A stretch of DNA of 45,790 nt from CAG-877 sp963645945. GTDB lineage: Bacteria; Bacillota_I; Bacilli_A; RF39; UBA660. The stretch is from positions 1-45,790 of the forward strand of contig CAVIUA010000011.1 in assembly GCA_963645945.1 (NCBI GenBank), in the 5' to 3' direction. This document shows, piece after piece, positions 8,135 to 16,028 of this stretch (the stretch's first letter is position 1; each line of letters starts with the position of its first letter). The position numbers were made by a program, and so were the translations under genes. Below the pieces are notes generated by a model that worked only from the letters and a program-made list of their open reading frames with translations, did not search any database and was not told the origin of the DNA.

Positions 8135-8881
8135 GTGATTACAATTAAAAGTAAACGTGAAATTGAACTATTAAAAGAAGCTGGTAACATAGTCTATAGA
8201 ACACATCAATATATAAAACCATATATAAAAGAAGGAATTAAAACAAAAGAATTAGATCGCTTGGCTGAGGCTTTTATTAGAAGCCAAGGTGCAACACCTT
8301 CTTTTAAAGGATATGAAGGGTTTCCAACAGCCTTATGTATAAGTGTTAATTCTGAAGTAGTTCATGGTTTTCCAAGTGACTATGTTCTAAAAGATGGAGA
8401 TATTGTTACTCTAGATATTGGAGCATGTTATAAAGGATATCATGGAGATTCAGGATGGACTTATAAAGTTGGAAAAGTATCAAAAGAAATAGATTACTTA
8501 TTAGAACATACAGAAAAGTCTTTATTCATTGGTTTAGCACAAGTTAAACCAGGAAATAGAATTGGTGACATTGGTCATGCCATAGAAACATATGCCAAAG
8601 AACACAAATTAGGTGTTGTAAGAGAATTATGTGGACATGGTGTAGGAACATCAGTTCATGAAGACCCTGAAGTTCCAAATTATGGAACACCTAATACCGG
8701 ACCAAGATTAAAAGAAGGAATGGTAATAGCTGTAGAGCCAATGCTAACGCTAGGAAGCCCTAGAATCTTTGTTCATGATAACGATTGGACAATAGATACA
8801 CAAGACGGAAGTCCATCAGCCCACTTTGAACATACAGTAGTTGTTACTGCCGATGGATATGAAATATTGACAGGAGAGTGA
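8135..8881 (+). CDS. map: Methionine aminopeptidase, type I
   Basis: The enzyme removes the initiator Met from new proteins using a dinuclear metal site. Counting from a GTG start at 8135, the expected ligands Asp94, Asp105, His168, Glu201 and Glu232 are present, with His77 in the VVHGFP substrate site. I chose GTG 8135 because GGAGA lies 7 bp upstream and it gives the family N-terminus MITIKSKREIELL; an upstream GTG at 8111 would overlap the end of adk. The product is 248 residues. It ends in TGA, showing that TGA is a stop codon here. Confidence 0.96.
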   Translation: MITIKSKREIELLKEAGNIVYRTHQYIKPYIKEGIKTKELDRLAEAFIRSQGATPSFKGYEGFPTALCISVNSEVVHGFPSDYVLKDGDIVTLDIGACYKGYHGDSGWTYKVGKVSKEIDYLLEHTEKSLFIGLAQVKPGNRIGDIGHAIETYAKEHKLGVVRELCGHGVGTSVHEDPEVPNYGTPNTGPRLKEGMVIAVEPMLTLGSPRIFVHDNDWTIDTQDGSPSAHFEHTVVVTADGYEILTGE

Positions 8882-8885
8882 AAAG

Positions 8886-9101
8886 ATGGCTAAGGAAGAT
8901 ACAATTGAAATTGAAGGTAAAGTTCTTGAAATTATCCCGGGAGGGAAATTCAAAGTTCAACTAGAAAATGGACACATTGTGGAAGCCCACGTTTCTGGTA
9001 AAATACGAATGAACTATATTCGTATCTTAGCAGGAGATACCGTAATGATAGAACTATCGCCTTATGATTTAACACGTGGGCGTATTACCTATCGTAAATA
9101 A
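8886..9101 (+). CDS. infA: Translation initiation factor IF-1
   Basis: The 71-residue single OB-fold protein begins MAKEDTIEIEGKVLEIIPGGKFKVQLENGH, a textbook IF-1 sequence, and contains the VSGKIRMNYIRILAGD stretch. IF-1 blocks the 30S A site during initiation. It starts 5 bp after map and is followed by rpmJ, the canonical order. Confidence 0.98.
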   Translation: MAKEDTIEIEGKVLEIIPGGKFKVQLENGHIVEAHVSGKIRMNYIRILAGDTVMIELSPYDLTRGRITYRK

Positions 9102-9115
9102 TAGGAGGGATAATA

Positions 9116-9229
9116 ATGAAAGTAAAAGCATCAGTTAAACCAATTTGCGAAAAATGTAAAGTTGTAAAACGCAAAGGTAAAATAAGAATAATTTGTGAAA
9201 ATCCAAAGCACAAACAAGTTCAAGGATAA
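9116..9229 (+). CDS. rpmJ: 50S ribosomal protein L36, zinc-binding type
   Basis: This short frame encodes 37 residues beginning MKVKASVKPICEKCK. Cys11, Cys14, Cys27 and His32 form the C-x2-C-x12-C-x4-H zinc site of the C+ form of L36. AGGAGGG lies 7 bp before the ATG. It sits between infA and rpsM, its usual place. Confidence 0.97.
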   Translation: MKVKASVKPICEKCKVVKRKGKIRIICENPKHKQVQG

Positions 9230-9247
9230 TAATAGGAGGTGTATTAA

Positions 9248-9616
9248 ATGGCACGTATTAAAGGCGTAGATATTCCAAATGATAAACATATCTGTATATC
9301 TTTAACTTACATATATGGTATTGGAAGAAATCTAGCAAAACAAATTCTAAAAGAAGTAAATATTGATCCAGCAACTAAGACAAGAGATTTATCTCAAGAA
9401 GACTTAATAAAAATCCGTGATGAAATTAATAAACATCTAACAGAAGGTGACTTACGTCGTGAAGTTAGTATGAATATTAAAACAAAGATGGAGATTAATT
9501 CTTATCAAGGAAGCCGTCATAAAAAAGGATTGCCTGTAAGAGGACAAAGAACTAATCGTAACGCTCGTACTCGTAAGGGTAAGGGAAAAACTGTTGCAAA
9601 TAAGAAGAAAGTTTAG
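9248..9616 (+). CDS. rpsM: 30S ribosomal protein S13
   Basis: A 122-residue protein with the S13 start MARIKGVDIPNDK, the IYGIGRNLAKQIL helix-hairpin-helix-like region and the RGQRTNRNARTRKGKGKTV tail that reaches toward the P site. It forms inter-subunit bridges at the 30S head. Preceded by AGGAGGTG. Confidence 0.98.
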   Translation: MARIKGVDIPNDKHICISLTYIYGIGRNLAKQILKEVNIDPATKTRDLSQEDLIKIRDEINKHLTEGDLRREVSMNIKTKMEINSYQGSRHKKGLPVRGQRTNRNARTRKGKGKTVANKKKV

Positions 9617-9651
9617 TTAAAAGATAAATATTAAAAAAGGAGGTAAGACTT

Positions 9652-10035
9652 ATGGCTTATAAAACTAGAAAGAAAAAAGTAAAAAAGAATGTTCCAGAAG
9701 GAATAGCACATATACATTCAACATTCAATAATACAATTACTACACTAACTGATAAGGATGGTAACGTAATTAGTTGGGCATCATCTGGTGCTATTGGTTT
9801 TAAAGGAAGTAAAAAATCAACTCCATTCGCTGCTGGAATGGCTGCAGAAGCTGCAGGAAAAGCTGCATATGATATGGGAATGCGTAAAGTTGAAGTTCGC
9901 GTTAAAGGATTAGGACCAGGACGTGAAACAGCAATTCGTTCATTACAAACTGCTGGATTAGAAGTAACAGCAATTGCTGATGTTACACCAATTCCACATA
10001 ATGGATGCCGTCCACCAAAACGTCCACGTGGATAG
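9652..10035 (+). CDS. rpsK: 30S ribosomal protein S11
   Basis: The 127-residue protein has the S11 motifs GIAHIHSTFNNTI, KKSTPFAAGMAAEAAGKAA and the C-terminal PIPHNGCRPPKRPRG. S11 sits on the 30S platform near the E site. It follows rpsM and is followed by rpoA. A strong AAGGAGGT ribosome-binding site is present. Confidence 0.98.
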   Translation: MAYKTRKKKVKKNVPEGIAHIHSTFNNTITTLTDKDGNVISWASSGAIGFKGSKKSTPFAAGMAAEAAGKAAYDMGMRKVEVRVKGLGPGRETAIRSLQTAGLEVTAIADVTPIPHNGCRPPKRPRG

Positions 10036-10069
10036 TATAATATAAAGGCAAAAAAAGGAGGTTAGTTTC

Positions 10070-11020
10070 ATGTTACAATTTGAAAAACCAATTTATAAAA
10101 TAACAGATTCTATAGAAAGTAATTTTTACGGAAGATTCGAACTTGAACCATTAGAAAGAGGTTTTGGTACAACAATTGGTAATGCTTTAAGAAGAGTAAT
10201 GCTATCATCATTACCAGGTAGTGCAATTAGTAGTATCAGAATAGAAGGTGTTCTTCATGAATTCCAAACAATTGATGGAGTATATGAAGATGTAACTACT
10301 ATTATCTTAAACTTAAAAGGTGTAGTATTTAAAAACTATTCTAATGAGCCAAAGACAGTTCGTATCAATGCTACAAAAGAAGGAGAAGTAACTGCTGGCG
10401 ATATAGAACATGACCCAGATATTGAAGTAATCAATAAAGATAAAGTAATAGCACATTTATCAAAAGGTGCTTCACTAAATATGGAAATGACTGTTACTAA
10501 TGGTCGTGGATATGTAAAAAGTGAAGAAAACAAAAAGATACATGATATTAAAAAAGCAGGTACTATAGCTATTGATTCATTATATTCTCCTATTGAAAGA
10601 GTTTCTTATGAAGTAGGAAACGCTCGTGTTGGACAAGATGAAAGTTATGACAAGTTAATCTTAGATGTATGGACAAACGGATCAATTAAACCAGAAGAAG
10701 CAATCGCTTTAGCTTCTCGTATCTTAATTGAGCATTTCACTATCTTAACAGACCTTTCAACTATTGCTGATGTAACTGGCATGATGATTGAAAAGACTGA
10801 AGATCCAAAAGTAAAAGCTCTAGAGACTTCAATTGAAGATTTAGATTTCTCTGTAAGAGCATATAACTGTTTAAAGAGAGCTGGAATACATACTCTACAA
10901 GACCTTGTTAACAAAAGTGAATCTGATATGATGAAAATACGTAATTTAGGTAAAAAATCTTTAAAAGAAGTATTAGATAAAATTAGAGATATGGGTCTAA
11001 TATTACGTGATGATGATTAA
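10070..11020 (+). CDS. rpoA: RNA polymerase alpha subunit
   Basis: This 316-residue protein has the alpha N-terminal assembly domain (FELEPLERGFGTTIGNALRRVMLSSLPGSAI, residues about 24-54) and the C-terminal helix-hairpin-helix domain (SVRAYNCLKRAGIHTLQDLVNKSE...RNLGKKSLKEV, about 261-305) that binds UP elements and activators. It scaffolds assembly of RNA polymerase. The ribosome-binding site is AAAGGAGGT. Order rpsK-rpoA-rplQ is canonical. Confidence 0.98.
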   Translation: MLQFEKPIYKITDSIESNFYGRFELEPLERGFGTTIGNALRRVMLSSLPGSAISSIRIEGVLHEFQTIDGVYEDVTTIILNLKGVVFKNYSNEPKTVRINATKEGEVTAGDIEHDPDIEVINKDKVIAHLSKGASLNMEMTVTNGRGYVKSEENKKIHDIKKAGTIAIDSLYSPIERVSYEVGNARVGQDESYDKLILDVWTNGSIKPEEAIALASRILIEHFTILTDLSTIADVTGMMIEKTEDPKVKALETSIEDLDFSVRAYNCLKRAGIHTLQDLVNKSESDMMKIRNLGKKSLKEVLDKIRDMGLILRDDD

Positions 11021-11040
11021 AATTTAAGGAGGATTTAACT

Positions 11041-11451
11041 ATGGCATATAGAAAATTAGGAAGAGATAACAAACATAGAAGAAGTATGCTAGCAACTATG
11101 ACTAAGCAAGTAGTTGAAAACGAAAGTATCACTACTACTGAAACTAGAGCCAAAGAAGTTCGTAAATTTGTTGATAAAATGATTACTTACGGAAAAAAAG
11201 GCGACTTAGTTTCTCGTCGTAAAGCTTTAGCGTTCTTACATAATGATAAAGCTGTTGTTGATAAAATATTTAACGATTTAGCTAAACGTTATGAAAACCG
11301 TAATGGTGGATATACACAAATCTTAAAATTAACTGAAAGACGTGGAGATGACGCCCTAATGGTTATTTTAAAATTAGTAGATGAAGCTAAGCCAGTAGAA
11401 GAAAAAAAGGAAAAGAAAGCTACTAAAAAAGCAGCTAAAGAAGATAAGTAA
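11041..11451 (+). CDS. rplQ: 50S ribosomal protein L17
   Basis: The 136-residue protein begins MAYRKLGRDNKHRRSMLATM as L17 does and contains TTTETRAKEVRKFVDKMITYGKKG. After the core domain (to about residue 115) it has an added tail of alternating Glu and Lys residues, so it is somewhat longer than the 116-120 residues common in Bacilli. It is the last gene of the super-operon; a terminator follows. Confidence 0.97.
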   Translation: MAYRKLGRDNKHRRSMLATMTKQVVENESITTTETRAKEVRKFVDKMITYGKKGDLVSRRKALAFLHNDKAVVDKIFNDLAKRYENRNGGYTQILKLTERRGDDALMVILKLVDEAKPVEEKKEKKATKKAAKEDK

Positions 11452-11458
11452 TAAAAGG

Positions 11459-11482
11459 ACACTATTTGTATAGTGTTTTTTT
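11459..11482 (+). terminator. Intrinsic terminator after the ribosomal super-operon
   Basis: A perfect 7-bp stem, ACACTAT with ATAGTGT, around a TTGT loop, is followed by a run of T residues. It lies just after the rplQ stop and closes the transcript that enters from before the window. Confidence 0.9.
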
Positions 11483-11547
11483 TATTCATTTTTTCTAACT
11501 TTATTTTTTGATACATATAATGTATAATGAAGTATAGGAGGGAATAG

Positions 11548-12303
11548 ATGAAAGCATTAATAACAGGAGCATCCTCAGGAATAGGGTTAGATATGGCTAG
11601 GTATCTAGCAAAACAAAAATATGAATTAATTCTAGTTGGTAGAGATCGTGAAAAGTTAGAAAAGGTACAAGAGTCATTACCAACAAAAGTAACTATTATT
11701 GTTGCCGATCTAGCAAATGAACAAAAAGTAAAAGAACTATATGTTCTAACATCTAAAGAAAATATTGATATTTTAATTAATAATGCTGGTTTTGGTGACT
11801 TTGGATATTTCACAGAAACTGACTTAGGTAAAGAGCTAGATATGATTAATACTAATATCAAAGCTGTACACATCTTAACAAAATCATTTTTAAAAGATAT
11901 GGAAAAGAAAAACTCTGGTTATATATTAAATGTTGCTTCTTCAGCTGCGTTTCAACCAGGACCTCTTATGGCTACATATTATGCAACTAAGTCATATGTT
12001 TATCAATTAACTGAAGCTTTATACTATGAACAAAAAAAGAAAAAGAGTAATGTACATTTATCAGTACTATGTCCAGGCCCTGTCGCAACTAATTTCAATA
12101 ATGTTGCGGGAGTTCGTTTCTCTGTAAAACCATTGACAAGTTCATATGTTGCAGAGTATGCCATAGACAAAATGTTCAAAAAGAAAATGCTAATAATTCC
12201 AGGCTTTAAAATGAAGTGTGCTAGATTCTTTGAACGATTTGCCTCTGATAAATTACTATTAAAAATAACTTATAGAATTCAACATAAGAAAAATAAACAG
12301 TAA
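11548..12303 (+). CDS. Short-chain dehydrogenase/reductase
   Basis: This 251-residue Rossmann-fold oxidoreductase has the cofactor motif TGASSGIG (residues 6-13), the NNAG motif at 78-81, a catalytic Ser near 131 and the Y144-x3-K148 pair. These are all classical SDR elements, so it should be an active NAD(P)-dependent dehydrogenase of the DltE/YqjQ-like type. The substrate cannot be told from sequence. It stands alone between two terminators; an AGGAGGG ribosome-binding site precedes the ATG. A TATAAT at 11523-11528 may be its -10 box, but I see only a weak -35. Confidence 0.9.
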   Translation: MKALITGASSGIGLDMARYLAKQKYELILVGRDREKLEKVQESLPTKVTIIVADLANEQKVKELYVLTSKENIDILINNAGFGDFGYFTETDLGKELDMINTNIKAVHILTKSFLKDMEKKNSGYILNVASSAAFQPGPLMATYYATKSYVYQLTEALYYEQKKKKSNVHLSVLCPGPVATNFNNVAGVRFSVKPLTSSYVAEYAIDKMFKKKMLIIPGFKMKCARFFERFASDKLLLKITYRIQHKKNKQ

Positions 12304-12317
12304 AATATAAAAATATG

Positions 12318-12349
12318 ACTCGTAACTAAATAATAGTAACGAGTTTTTC
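12318..12349 (+). terminator. Probable intrinsic terminator after the SDR gene
   Basis: ACTCGT and ACGAGT form a 6-bp stem. After one mismatch it continues with ACT/AGT, and it is followed by TTTTT. The position, 15 bp after the SDR stop, fits a terminator. Confidence 0.75.
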
Positions 12350-12378
12350 TTTAAAAGTATTTAAGTTCAAAAATTATT

Positions 12379-12407
12379 TTGACCTTTATTCCATCATATT
12401 ATATAAT
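12379..12407 (+). promoter_or_regulatory. Strong housekeeping-type promoter for the ECF-like ATPase genes
   Basis: TTGACC at 12379-12384 and a perfect TATAAT at 12402-12407 are separated by exactly 17 bp. The -10 box ends 23 bp before the ATG at 12431. This is one of the best sigma-A type promoters in the window. Confidence 0.85.
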
Positions 12408-12430
12408 AAAAAGGCAAAGCTGGTGATATT

Positions 12431-13222
12431 ATGCATGACAATGTAATCGAAATAAATAATCTAACATTACCATACTGTTATAATAACTTTAGTATTAGTT
12501 TTCCTAAAAATAAAGTATCAATTGTATCAGGTCCAAATAATTGTGGAAAAACAACATTAATTAGAATTTTAGACGGTCAAATAAAGACAAAAAATCAAGT
12601 TTTTTTTGGTACAGTAGGTCTAGAACGCCATCAAGTAACAGACATTGGCTATCAAATTAAAACAATTATAAGAGATGAATTGTATTTTACAAAAGATACT
12701 GTAATGGATGAAATATATTTTACTTTAACTAATTGTGAATCCAAAGAAAAAAAATCTATTTACAAAGAACTGATAAAAGAATATAAATTAACAAAATATC
12801 AAAATTCAAACCCTAATACTTTAAGTCATTATCTAAAATTAAAATTATCATTATTAATATCTCTTATCTATGAACCTAAAGTATTACTACTAGATGATAT
12901 ATTATTAGGATTAAGTTCAACTGAAAAAAAAGAAATAATATCACTTATTAATGACTATCGAAAAAATAAAGACATATCAGTAATCATGACGGTTTCTAAT
13001 TTAGAAGATGCTTTATCTGGTGATTATTTATATATAATTAAAGAAAGTAAGATTATTCTAGAAGGAGAGCCTTCAAATATTTTACAAAATGATAATATAA
13101 TTAATAAACTTGGTCTGGAATTACCATTTATGATAGATTTATCAGTAAAATTACGCGATTATGATTTAATAAAAGACATTGAAACTGATATGGATAGGCT
13201 GGTGAATATATTATGGAAATAA
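12431..13222 (+). CDS. Degenerate ECF-type ABC ATPase (EcfA1 position)
   Basis: The 263-residue protein aligns with energy-coupling factor ATPases. Walker A is intact (GPNNCGKTT, residues 34-42) and a Q-loop-like Gln is present. However, the LSGGQ signature reads LSHYL, Walker B reads LLLDD with Asp instead of the catalytic Glu, and the H-loop His is replaced (TVSN). It can perhaps bind ATP, but hydrolysis is doubtful. It occupies the place where Bacilli keep ecfA1, after rplQ and before truA, and overlaps the next gene by 10 bp. I leave the symbol empty because function may have changed. Confidence 0.8.
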   Translation: MHDNVIEINNLTLPYCYNNFSISFPKNKVSIVSGPNNCGKTTLIRILDGQIKTKNQVFFGTVGLERHQVTDIGYQIKTIIRDELYFTKDTVMDEIYFTLTNCESKEKKSIYKELIKEYKLTKYQNSNPNTLSHYLKLKLSLLISLIYEPKVLLLDDILLGLSSTEKKEIISLINDYRKNKDISVIMTVSNLEDALSGDYLYIIKESKIILEGEPSNILQNDNIINKLGLELPFMIDLSVKLRDYDLIKDIETDMDRLVNILWK

Positions 13223-13986
13223 AATATGAAGTTGATCAAGATATTTTCTTTACCATAAGCGATGATATCACCGGTGTTTCAACAACAAATAATAAAGAAA
13301 TAATAAGTATTTTAAAATTAGATAATATAGATAAATTAAATATCATCATTGATGGAAAAAAACTAACAATAGATGAAAAATGGAATTTTGCTAAAAAGGT
13401 ACAAGTAATTACCAAGTTAACAAACATAAATTTCATAAAAAGTGTAGAAGATTATATGGATTACATCATTAAGAAGAATCTTATTCAAATGAAAAATCCT
13501 GATAAGAAAAAAGAATCATCTTTAAAAATTGTTGGCTTAAGTCCGGAATACTTAGAAAGAGAATATTATAGTTTATCATCATCAGAAAAATTTCAAGTAT
13601 CTCTAGCGATATCACTTTTATCAAATCCAAGTATTTTAATACTTGATAATCCATTTGCATATCTTGATTTTCATCAAGAAAAAGAACTTATTAAACTACT
13701 TCAAAGATTAAAAGAACAATATAAAAAAATAATAATCATTGTTGATGATAACTGTAATAAATTATATAAATATACTAATAAAATGATATTTTTAAAGAAT
13801 AATCATACAGTTTTAGAAGGAGATACAGTTGAGTCATATACTAGAGTAGACTTCTTAAAAAGACATGGCTTTTCAATACCAGACCTAGTAGAAATGACAT
13901 ATAAAGCAAAAAAGACAAAAGGTGTAAAAATTATATATCACAAAGATATAAGAGATTTAATAAAAGATATATATAAACATGTTTAG
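13213..13986 (+). CDS. Degenerate ECF-type ABC ATPase (EcfA2 position), P-loop lost
   Basis: This 257-residue protein keeps the ABC ATPase layout but not its catalytic residues. The region where Walker A should be reads ITGVSTTNNKEI (about residues 19-30), without the GK[S/T]. The signature is LSSSE, Walker B is LILDNP with Asn for Glu, and the H-loop His is Asp (VDDN). The D-loop-like AYLD and overall hydrophobic pattern survive, so it is selected as a protein and is not a random pseudogene. It overlaps its partner by 10 bp and ends 10 bp before truA, leaving no room for the usual ecfT. Confidence 0.8.
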   Translation: MEIKYEVDQDIFFTISDDITGVSTTNNKEIISILKLDNIDKLNIIIDGKKLTIDEKWNFAKKVQVITKLTNINFIKSVEDYMDYIIKKNLIQMKNPDKKKESSLKIVGLSPEYLEREYYSLSSSEKFQVSLAISLLSNPSILILDNPFAYLDFHQEKELIKLLQRLKEQYKKIIIIVDDNCNKLYKYTNKMIFLKNNHTVLEGDTVESYTRVDFLKRHGFSIPDLVEMTYKAKKTKGVKIIYHKDIRDLIKDIYKHV

Positions 13987-13995
13987 GAGGAAGTT

Positions 13996-14727
13996 ATGAG
14001 GTTTTTATTAAAGTTTTCATATGATGGAAGCAATTATGCAGGTTTTCAAAATCAACCGGGTCTAAATACTATTCAATTTCAATTAGAAGAAGCTTTAAAA
14101 AAAGTAAACAACAATACTAAAACAACCATTTGTGCAACTGGTAGAACCGATAAAGGCGTACATGCTTTATGCCAATATGCTCATACAGACATTTCTGTAA
14201 ATATTACAGAAGAAAAATTAAAAAGAGCTTTAAATAGTAATTTACCAGATGATATCCATATAATTAGTACTAAACATGTATCAGATGATTTTCATGCTAG
14301 ATATAATGTTAAAGGAAAAGAATACAAATATTATATTAATCTTGGTGAATATAATCCAATAGAAAGAAACTATATTTTTCAATATAATCATGAATTAAAT
14401 GTTGATAGTATGAAAGAAGCCATAAAATATTTCGTTGGTACACATGATTATAGAGCATTTGTAACAGAAAATAAAGATAAAGAAAACTGTATCAGAACAA
14501 TTGATAAAGCAACCATTGAAAAGAAAGATGATAAATTAATTATCACTTTTCATGGAAATGGTTTCTTAAGATATCAAGTAAGAAACATGGTTGGTATTCT
14601 AATAAGAGTAGGTGAAAATAAAATATCCCCAGTTTCTGTGGAAAAAATATTAGTTAGCAAAGATAGAACGAAATCTGGAAAAACAGCTAAAGCTGTAGGA
14701 CTTTATTTAACTAGCGTTGAATACTAA
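13996..14727 (+). CDS. truA: tRNA pseudouridine(38-40) synthase TruA
   Basis: A 243-residue protein with the TruA active-site motif ATGRTDKGVHAL, in which Asp52 is the catalytic nucleophile. The conserved GNGFLRYQVRNMVG element is near residue 190. It converts uridines 38-40 of the tRNA anticodon arm to pseudouridine. It follows the ECF-like genes, the classical Bacilli neighbourhood, with an AGGAGG ribosome-binding site. Confidence 0.97.
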   Translation: MRFLLKFSYDGSNYAGFQNQPGLNTIQFQLEEALKKVNNNTKTTICATGRTDKGVHALCQYAHTDISVNITEEKLKRALNSNLPDDIHIISTKHVSDDFHARYNVKGKEYKYYINLGEYNPIERNYIFQYNHELNVDSMKEAIKYFVGTHDYRAFVTENKDKENCIRTIDKATIEKKDDKLIITFHGNGFLRYQVRNMVGILIRVGENKISPVSVEKILVSKDRTKSGKTAKAVGLYLTSVEY

Positions 14728-14728
14728 A

Positions 14729-14751
14729 GCAAGGTCTACCTTGTGTTTTTT
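14729..14751 (+). terminator. Intrinsic terminator after truA
   Basis: GCAAGG and CCTTGT pair (with a final G-T wobble) around a TCTA loop, followed by G and six T. It begins right after the truA stop. Confidence 0.8.
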
Positions 14752-14769
14752 GACAAAATGTGTTATAAT
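14741..14769 (+). promoter_or_regulatory. Probable promoter of the two-gene unit at 14.8 kb, inside the truA terminator
   Basis: TTGTGT at 14741-14746 lies 17 bp before a perfect TATAAT at 14764-14769. The -35 box lies within the 3' arm and tail of the truA terminator. A TTGACA at 14750 is only 8 bp from the -10 box and cannot pair with it. Confidence 0.55.
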
Positions 14770-14804
14770 AAGAGCCATTCAATGGAAAAGGGAATGGTTT
14801 GATT

Positions 14805-15587
14805 ATGGTAGAAGAGAATGAAAAGGGAAAAAAGTACTATAAAAAGAAAATAGAAAGATGTAAAAAACTAGGCGCAGAAAAATTTAAAAAAGCAGTCTTT
14901 ATACTAGAAAAACTAAAATTTAAAGTTTTAAAAAAATATTTTCCAAATTACTTAAATAAATATGAATCTAAATGTGATAGAATGTGTAAAAAAGATCTAA
15001 AAAAAGCTCGTACTGAAGAAGAGAGAGAACTTATAATAGCACATTATAGAGAACAAAAATTATTAAACAGAAAAGAAATGAATACTGAAAAAAATAGAAA
15101 CTATCATATGGATAATATAAAACTAACACAGACTGTAAAATATCTTGAATGGAACAAAGATGTTCATAGAACTAATCTGATTATGGACCTAGTTACACTT
15201 CCAGCTTTTATAGGGTTAGCAGTAGCTGGTGTAGGAATAGCAATACCTTTAATTGCTGGAAACTTGATATCTTCGTTTATCAATTTTCAATGTATTAATC
15301 TTCAAAACTATAATATATACCGTTTCAAAGCTCATGAAGCAGTTTTAAAGAAAAGAGAACAAAGAAAAGTTAGTCAAAGACAAGAAGAATTTTCTCAAGC
15401 GTATGAAGTAATAAACACCACCGTAAAAGAAAGTTCAAAAGATACACCAAGTATACCGAGTATAGAAGAAGTAATTAACAATATTAAAAATAAAGAACAA
15501 TTAGCTCAGTTCAGAAATATGATATTACAAGAACAAGGAAAACGTGCTAGTACTGTTCAAAACACTAAAGTAGGAGGAGTGAAATAA
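14805..15587 (+). CDS. Unknown membrane protein with charged helical flanks
   Basis: I do not recognise this 260-residue protein. Residues about 1-125 are very rich in Lys, Glu and Arg and probably helical, with several Cys. Two adjacent hydrophobic segments follow (around LIMDLVTLPAFIGLAVAGVGIAIPLIAGNLI, residues about 125-160), and then a polar helical C-terminal tail. This suggests a hairpin membrane anchor with both ends in the cytoplasm. I start at ATG 14805; a TTG at 14799 is the alternative. It is followed after 2 bp by another unknown gene. Confidence 0.75.
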   Translation: MVEENEKGKKYYKKKIERCKKLGAEKFKKAVFILEKLKFKVLKKYFPNYLNKYESKCDRMCKKDLKKARTEEERELIIAHYREQKLLNRKEMNTEKNRNYHMDNIKLTQTVKYLEWNKDVHRTNLIMDLVTLPAFIGLAVAGVGIAIPLIAGNLISSFINFQCINLQNYNIYRFKAHEAVLKKREQRKVSQRQEEFSQAYEVINTTVKESSKDTPSIPSIEEVINNIKNKEQLAQFRNMILQEQGKRASTVQNTKVGGVK

Positions 15588-15589
15588 CA

Positions 15590-15946
15590 ATGGTTATAAA
15601 TTTAAACGCTACAACAGCATTTGTAGTTCAAGCTGCACCAGTAGGAGTAACTACTACAATATTACTAGATAAGAATAAAACAAAAGCACAAAAAACCGAA
15701 ACATTTTTAGGCATGGGAATAGCAACAAGTGTAAGTGCTATGATTCAAAGTTGTACAAGACAAGCAAGTGCTGAAGCTTATGTAGAAAGTTTAACAGATG
15801 AACAATTAGCTTATGTTAGTGAATTAATGGACGCAAAAGAAAATGAATTAACACAAGCTGAATTTGGACTTGAAATACCAGAAACTAACGTAAAAACTAG
15901 TACACCTAGTAACCAGACTGAAAACGTTCTAATAAAAACAAAATAA
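15590..15946 (+). CDS. Unknown small protein, partner of the preceding gene
   Basis: The 118-residue protein is not one I recognise. The N-terminal half (to about residue 55) is Ala/Thr/Val-rich and weakly hydrophobic, with two possible short membrane segments. The middle is acidic and helical (TDEQLAYVSELMDAKENEL), and the tail is Thr/Asn-rich. The ATG follows GGAGGAG and lies 2 bp after the upstream gene, so the two form one transcription unit. A terminator follows. Confidence 0.7.
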   Translation: MVINLNATTAFVVQAAPVGVTTTILLDKNKTKAQKTETFLGMGIATSVSAMIQSCTRQASAEAYVESLTDEQLAYVSELMDAKENELTQAEFGLEIPETNVKTSTPSNQTENVLIKTK

Positions 15947-15961
15947 GACGTTAAAAAACTA

Positions 15962-15990
15962 AAAAAGTATTGATTTTTAATACTTTTTTT
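15962..15990 (+). terminator. Intrinsic terminator before rplM
   Basis: AAAAAGTATT (15962-15971) pairs perfectly with AATACTTTTT (15979-15988) around a 7-base loop, with the T run continuing to 15990. It ends the two-gene unit. Confidence 0.85.
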
Positions 15991-15998
15991 AGTATAAT
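15970..15998 (+). promoter_or_regulatory. rplM-rpsI promoter embedded in the upstream terminator
   Basis: TTGATT (15970-15975) and TATAAT (15993-15998) are 17 bp apart. The -35 box covers the top of the terminator stem and its loop. The predicted transcript would start near 16005 and carry a 70-nt leader. Confidence 0.75.
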
Positions 15999-16028
15999 CA
16001 TAATCGGTACATTCGAATATCCCCACAT

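Noticed and set aside
8879..8881. Mycoplasma genetic code (TGA as Trp)
   Set aside because: map ends naturally at TGA, and conserved Trp positions use TGG throughout.
11289..11873. A 194-codon minus-strand ORF across rplQ and the SDR gene
   Set aside because: It is antisense to two clear genes and crosses their terminator; composition is Ser/Ile/Phe-rich, as expected from the reverse strand of AT-rich coding DNA.
14750..14769. TTGACA plus TATAAT as a promoter
   Set aside because: The two elements are only 8 bp apart. TTGTGT at 14741, with a 17-bp spacer, fits better.
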